Assembly (NCBI GenBank): GCA_964404215.1
Contig: CAYOJF010000014.1
Span: 1-63,689, forward strand
Length of the DNA: 63,689 bases
From: Aureispira sp964404215
GTDB lineage: Bacteria > Bacteroidota > Bacteroidia > Chitinophagales > Saprospiraceae
Direction of reading: 5' to 3'
Part shown: positions 60,673 to 63,689 of the stretch, piece by piece
Layout: each line of letters opens with the position of its first letter
Numbering within the stretch: position 1 is the stretch's first letter
The notes under the pieces: model-generated
The model's input: only the letters and a program-made list of their open reading frames with translations
Databases searched by the model: none
What the model was told of the DNA's origin: nothing
Position numbers and translations under genes: made by a program

Positions 60673-63645
60673 ATGACTAAGACCTATAATTTCTTGGTAT
60701 TTATATTATTGGTATCGGTAGGATATTTCCAAGTAGGCTGTAAGTCCACTAGTTCCACTGCCAAAACCAATACTAATAAGCAAGAAACCGTCGCTAGTGT
60801 TGATGAAGATACAGCTACTCCTGGCCCTATCAATCTAGGTAGCTCAGCTACCACTGCCACCACCACCAGTGTAGAGGAAGCAAAAAGTGGTATGGATGTA
60901 GACTTACCTTTCTCGCCAGAAGTACGCACAGGTACTTTAGACAATGGTATGAAATACTACATTCGTAAAAACGCTAAACCTGCCAATCGTTTAGAACTAC
61001 GTTTAGCAGTAAATGCTGGTTCGATGCAAGAAGATGATGACCAATTAGGATTGGCTCACTTTGTAGAACATATGGCATTCAATGGTACTACTAATTTCAA
61101 GAAAAATGATTTGATCAATTTCTTGGAAGCAACAGGGGTGCGTTTTGGTGCAGACTTGAATGCTTATACTAGTTTTGATGAAACGGTTTATATGCTTCAA
61201 TTGCCAACAGATAAAGAAGGATTAGTTGACAAAGGTCTAACTGTTATGAGTGACTGGGCTACAGGTATCGCTTTTGAAGGGGAAGAAATTGATAAAGAGC
61301 GTGGTGTTATTCAATCAGAATGGCGTACAGGATTGGGTGCAGACAGACGTATGCGTCAAGTTTGGTGGCCTAAAGTATTCTATGAGACACGTTATGCCAA
61401 TCGCTTGCCTATTGGTACAATGGATATCATCCAAAATGCTCCTCATGATCGTTTCCGTCGTTTCTACAAGGACTGGTACCGTCCAAACTTACAAGCTATT
61501 ATTGTAGTAGGTGATTTGGATGTAGACGAAATGGAGAAAAAAATCATTGCAAAATTCAAAGGATTAAAAAATCCTGAAAAACCAAGAGAAAAAATTGAAT
61601 ACGAAGTGCCTAGCCACAAAGAAACATTTGTAGCAATCGCTACAGATAAAGAGGCTACTGGTAGCGGTATTCAAGTTTATACTAAACTGGATGCGGATAA
61701 AATCAAAACATTAGATGATTTCCGTACTTCATTGATGCATGGTCTCTATAATAGTATGTTCAACGAGCGTTTTGCAGAATTAGCTCAAAAGAAAGAATCT
61801 CCTTATCTAAATGCTTATGTAGGATATGGTGATTTTGTAAGAACTAAAGATGCCTACTCTTTGGGTGCTCAAGCCAAAGAAGGTAAAGTATTGGAAAGTT
61901 TGGAAGTATTAATGAGAGAAAATCAGCGTGTACTCAAACATGGATTTACAGAAACTGAGCTAGAACGTCAAAAATTGGCGATCCAAAAACGTTCGGAAAG
62001 AGCTTTTAAGGAAAGCGATAAAATTACTTCTGCTCGATTGGCAAGAGAATGTGTCAGTCACTTCTTGGATCAAGAGCCTATGTTTGGAGCAGAAAAAGAA
62101 ATGCAATTAATAAAGGAATTTTTGCCAACAATCAAACTCGAAGAAGTCAATAAATTGGCTAAAGAGTGGATCATTGAAGAAAGTAGATCTGTAGTAGTAA
62201 CAGCACCAGAAGGTGCAAAAGTGCCAACAGAAGCTGAAATCAAAAAAGTATTAGATAACGCTAGCGAAATGAATCCTGAAGCTTACAAAGATAAGTTTTT
62301 GGATATGCCACTATTAGAAAAAGAACCTACTGCTGGAAAAGTTGTCTCGACAAAAGAGATAAATACAGATGATTTAGAAATCACAGAAATGACCCTTTCT
62401 AATGGTGTTCGTGTTATTCTAAAACCTACTGAGTTCCAAAATGACCAAATCATGTTGACAGCGTATAGTCCTGGTGGTCATTCTATCTATGAAGATAAAG
62501 ATTTCTTTAGTGCTCAGTATGCTGCTAGTATAATAGATGAAGCAGGACTGGGTAAATTTGATCAGATTGCATTAGAGAAAAAACTAACGGGACAAACTAT
62601 TTCTATTTCTCCTTACATTGGTGAGTTATATGAAGGTTTCTCTGGTTATTCTTCTGTAGAGGATTTCGAAACAATGCTAAAATTAGTGTACTTATATGCA
62701 ACTAATCCACGCAAAGATAAAGAGTCTTTTGAACGTGTAATTGCTGATAGCAAAGAGGAAATCAAAAACTTAGGTGCCAACCCTATGATGTACTTCCAAG
62801 ATCAGATTGTGAAGACTAAAAATGGTAACCACCCAAGACGTAAAGCATTGCCTACTGTAGAAGACATGAACTCAATTAACTATGAGCGTGTCTACGAAAT
62901 CTATAATGACCGATTCTCTGACTTTAGTGATTTTACTTTTGTTTTAGTTGGTAATTTCAAGCCTGAGGATTTGAAACCTCAGTTAGAAAAATATATTGCT
63001 TCTCTACCTAGCAAAAACCGTAAGGAAAACTGGAAAGATATTGATATTAAATATCCAACAAAAGGCAGTAATACCCCACTCAAAAAAGGACTAGCTCCTC
63101 AAGCAAATGTTTACATGGGATTTGTAATAGAAGAGGAATACTCTCCAGAAAAAGCACACCGTGTCAATACAATGGCTTCTATCCTAAACATCATGGTACG
63201 TGAAAATTTACGTGAAGATAAAGGTGGTGTTTATAGTCCTTATGTAGGAGGTGGTATGCGTTCTTTACCAAATGGACTTTCCGATGTAACAGTATTTTTC
63301 CAGTGTGCACCTTCTGATGTAGAAAACCTAATCGAAGCCGTAAAAGAAGAGATTAAATCCCTACAAGAGAAAGGTCCTACACAAGAAAACTTCGAAAAAG
63401 TACTTGAAACACAACGTCGTAGTAGAGAGAGTAACTTAGAGAAGAATAGATTTTGGATGAACACCCTGTCTAGCTACTACAAGACAGATAGAAATTTGAC
63501 CGATATCAAAGGATACGAAAAATTGATTGAGTCGATCACAAAAGAGGATATTCAAAAAGCATCGAAGCAATTCTTAGATTTGGATAAAGCATTGATTCTA
63601 AATGTAAAACCAGAAAAAGAAATGCCTACTGATGGTAAACCTTAA
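60673..63645 (+). CDS. M16 family zinc protease lipoprotein
   Basis: The 990-residue product is an exported lipoprotein (MTKTYNFLVFILLVSVGYFQ followed by VGC) with a Thr/Ser-rich linker up to about residue 75. Four M16 domains in a pitrilysin-like arrangement follow. The inverted zinc motif HxxEH is in LAHFVEHMAFNGT (about residue 132), with the distal Glu in the following helix. The second half has the non-catalytic partner with the R/Y pair in MVRENLREDKGGVYSPYV. Such enzymes degrade peptides outside the cytoplasm. Only 44 bases follow it in the window. Confidence 0.94.
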   Translation: MTKTYNFLVFILLVSVGYFQVGCKSTSSTAKTNTNKQETVASVDEDTATPGPINLGSSATTATTTSVEEAKSGMDVDLPFSPEVRTGTLDNGMKYYIRKNAKPANRLELRLAVNAGSMQEDDDQLGLAHFVEHMAFNGTTNFKKNDLINFLEATGVRFGADLNAYTSFDETVYMLQLPTDKEGLVDKGLTVMSDWATGIAFEGEEIDKERGVIQSEWRTGLGADRRMRQVWWPKVFYETRYANRLPIGTMDIIQNAPHDRFRRFYKDWYRPNLQAIIVVGDLDVDEMEKKIIAKFKGLKNPEKPREKIEYEVPSHKETFVAIATDKEATGSGIQVYTKLDADKIKTLDDFRTSLMHGLYNSMFNERFAELAQKKESPYLNAYVGYGDFVRTKDAYSLGAQAKEGKVLESLEVLMRENQRVLKHGFTETELERQKLAIQKRSERAFKESDKITSARLARECVSHFLDQEPMFGAEKEMQLIKEFLPTIKLEEVNKLAKEWIIEESRSVVVTAPEGAKVPTEAEIKKVLDNASEMNPEAYKDKFLDMPLLEKEPTAGKVVSTKEINTDDLEITEMTLSNGVRVILKPTEFQNDQIMLTAYSPGGHSIYEDKDFFSAQYAASIIDEAGLGKFDQIALEKKLTGQTISISPYIGELYEGFSGYSSVEDFETMLKLVYLYATNPRKDKESFERVIADSKEEIKNLGANPMMYFQDQIVKTKNGNHPRRKALPTVEDMNSINYERVYEIYNDRFSDFSDFTFVLVGNFKPEDLKPQLEKYIASLPSKNRKENWKDIDIKYPTKGSNTPLKKGLAPQANVYMGFVIEEEYSPEKAHRVNTMASILNIMVRENLREDKGGVYSPYVGGGMRSLPNGLSDVTVFFQCAPSDVENLIEAVKEEIKSLQEKGPTQENFEKVLETQRRSRESNLEKNRFWMNTLSSYYKTDRNLTDIKGYEKLIESITKEDIQKASKQFLDLDKALILNVKPEKEMPTDGKP

Positions 63646-63689
63646 GTAATATTACAAATGTTTCCGTACTGAAAAAAGTCTAATTTTGA

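Overview
The window is a low-GC chromosomal segment of a member of the Bacteroidota. The evidence is a type IX secretion (T9SS) C-terminal sorting domain, a TonB-dependent receptor paired with a DUF4249 lipoprotein, a LytTR regulator with a His_kinase-type sensor, two ECF sigma/anti-sigma modules, and promoter boxes of the TTTG / TAnnTTTG type. The many secreted leucine-rich-repeat and YD-repeat-like proteins, the calpain-like protease and the GC content would fit a marine Saprospira/Aureispira-type organism, but the genus is an inference. No rRNA, tRNA, IS element or CRISPR array was seen. There are two assembly gaps: 10 N at 18961-18970 and 100 N at 28336-28435.

Layout. 1-8.8 kb: secreted LRR protein, YCF48-like lipoprotein, M28 peptidase, RsmI-family methyltransferase and three exported proteins of unknown role. 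8.9-11.8 kb: a 164-bp palindromic element, then a LytTR response regulator and its TPR sensor kinase. 11.9-17.2 kb: housekeeping genes dnaJ-grpE, a TlpA-like thioredoxin, rnc, fabF and acpP, each group closed by a strong hairpin. 17.5-24.1 kb: a conserved secreted protein, a HEAT-repeat/cyclophilin lipoprotein and the sulfate-activation genes cysC-cysD-cysN. 24.2-28.9 kb: a calpain-like protease gene, broken by the 100-N gap, followed by three tandem copies of a signal-peptide protein. 29.1-32 kb: a PRPP-synthetase-like / deoxyribosyltransferase-like / NAMPT-like operon for nicotinamide salvage. 32.1-39.5 kb: an oxidoreductase operon, a duplicated-domain T9SS cargo, a DUF58 protein and a conserved orphan. 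39.8-45.9 kb: five tandem secreted YD-repeat-like paralogues. 46-48.2 kb: three membrane proteins. 48.4-51.5 kb: TonB receptor and DUF4249 lipoprotein. 51.7-54.1 kb: an AT-rich type II restriction-modification cassette with its own controller gene and operator. 54.3-60.3 kb: two ECF sigma modules flanking an acetyltransferase and a His-rich metzincin. 60.7-63.6 kb: an M16 zinc protease lipoprotein.

The most interesting parts are these. (1) The calpain-like protease and the metzincin lack signal peptides and start with a similar helical DGxI domain; the first is followed by a triplicated exported family that could be immunity proteins. (2) The restriction-modification cassette has a controller operator lying exactly on a Bacteroidota -7 box. 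(3) The nicotinamide-salvage operon resembles phage NAD+ reconstitution enzyme pairs. (4) There is a five-gene YD array with an untranslated leader ending in an intrinsic terminator. (5) There is a gapless 164-bp palindrome with related end sequences elsewhere in the window.
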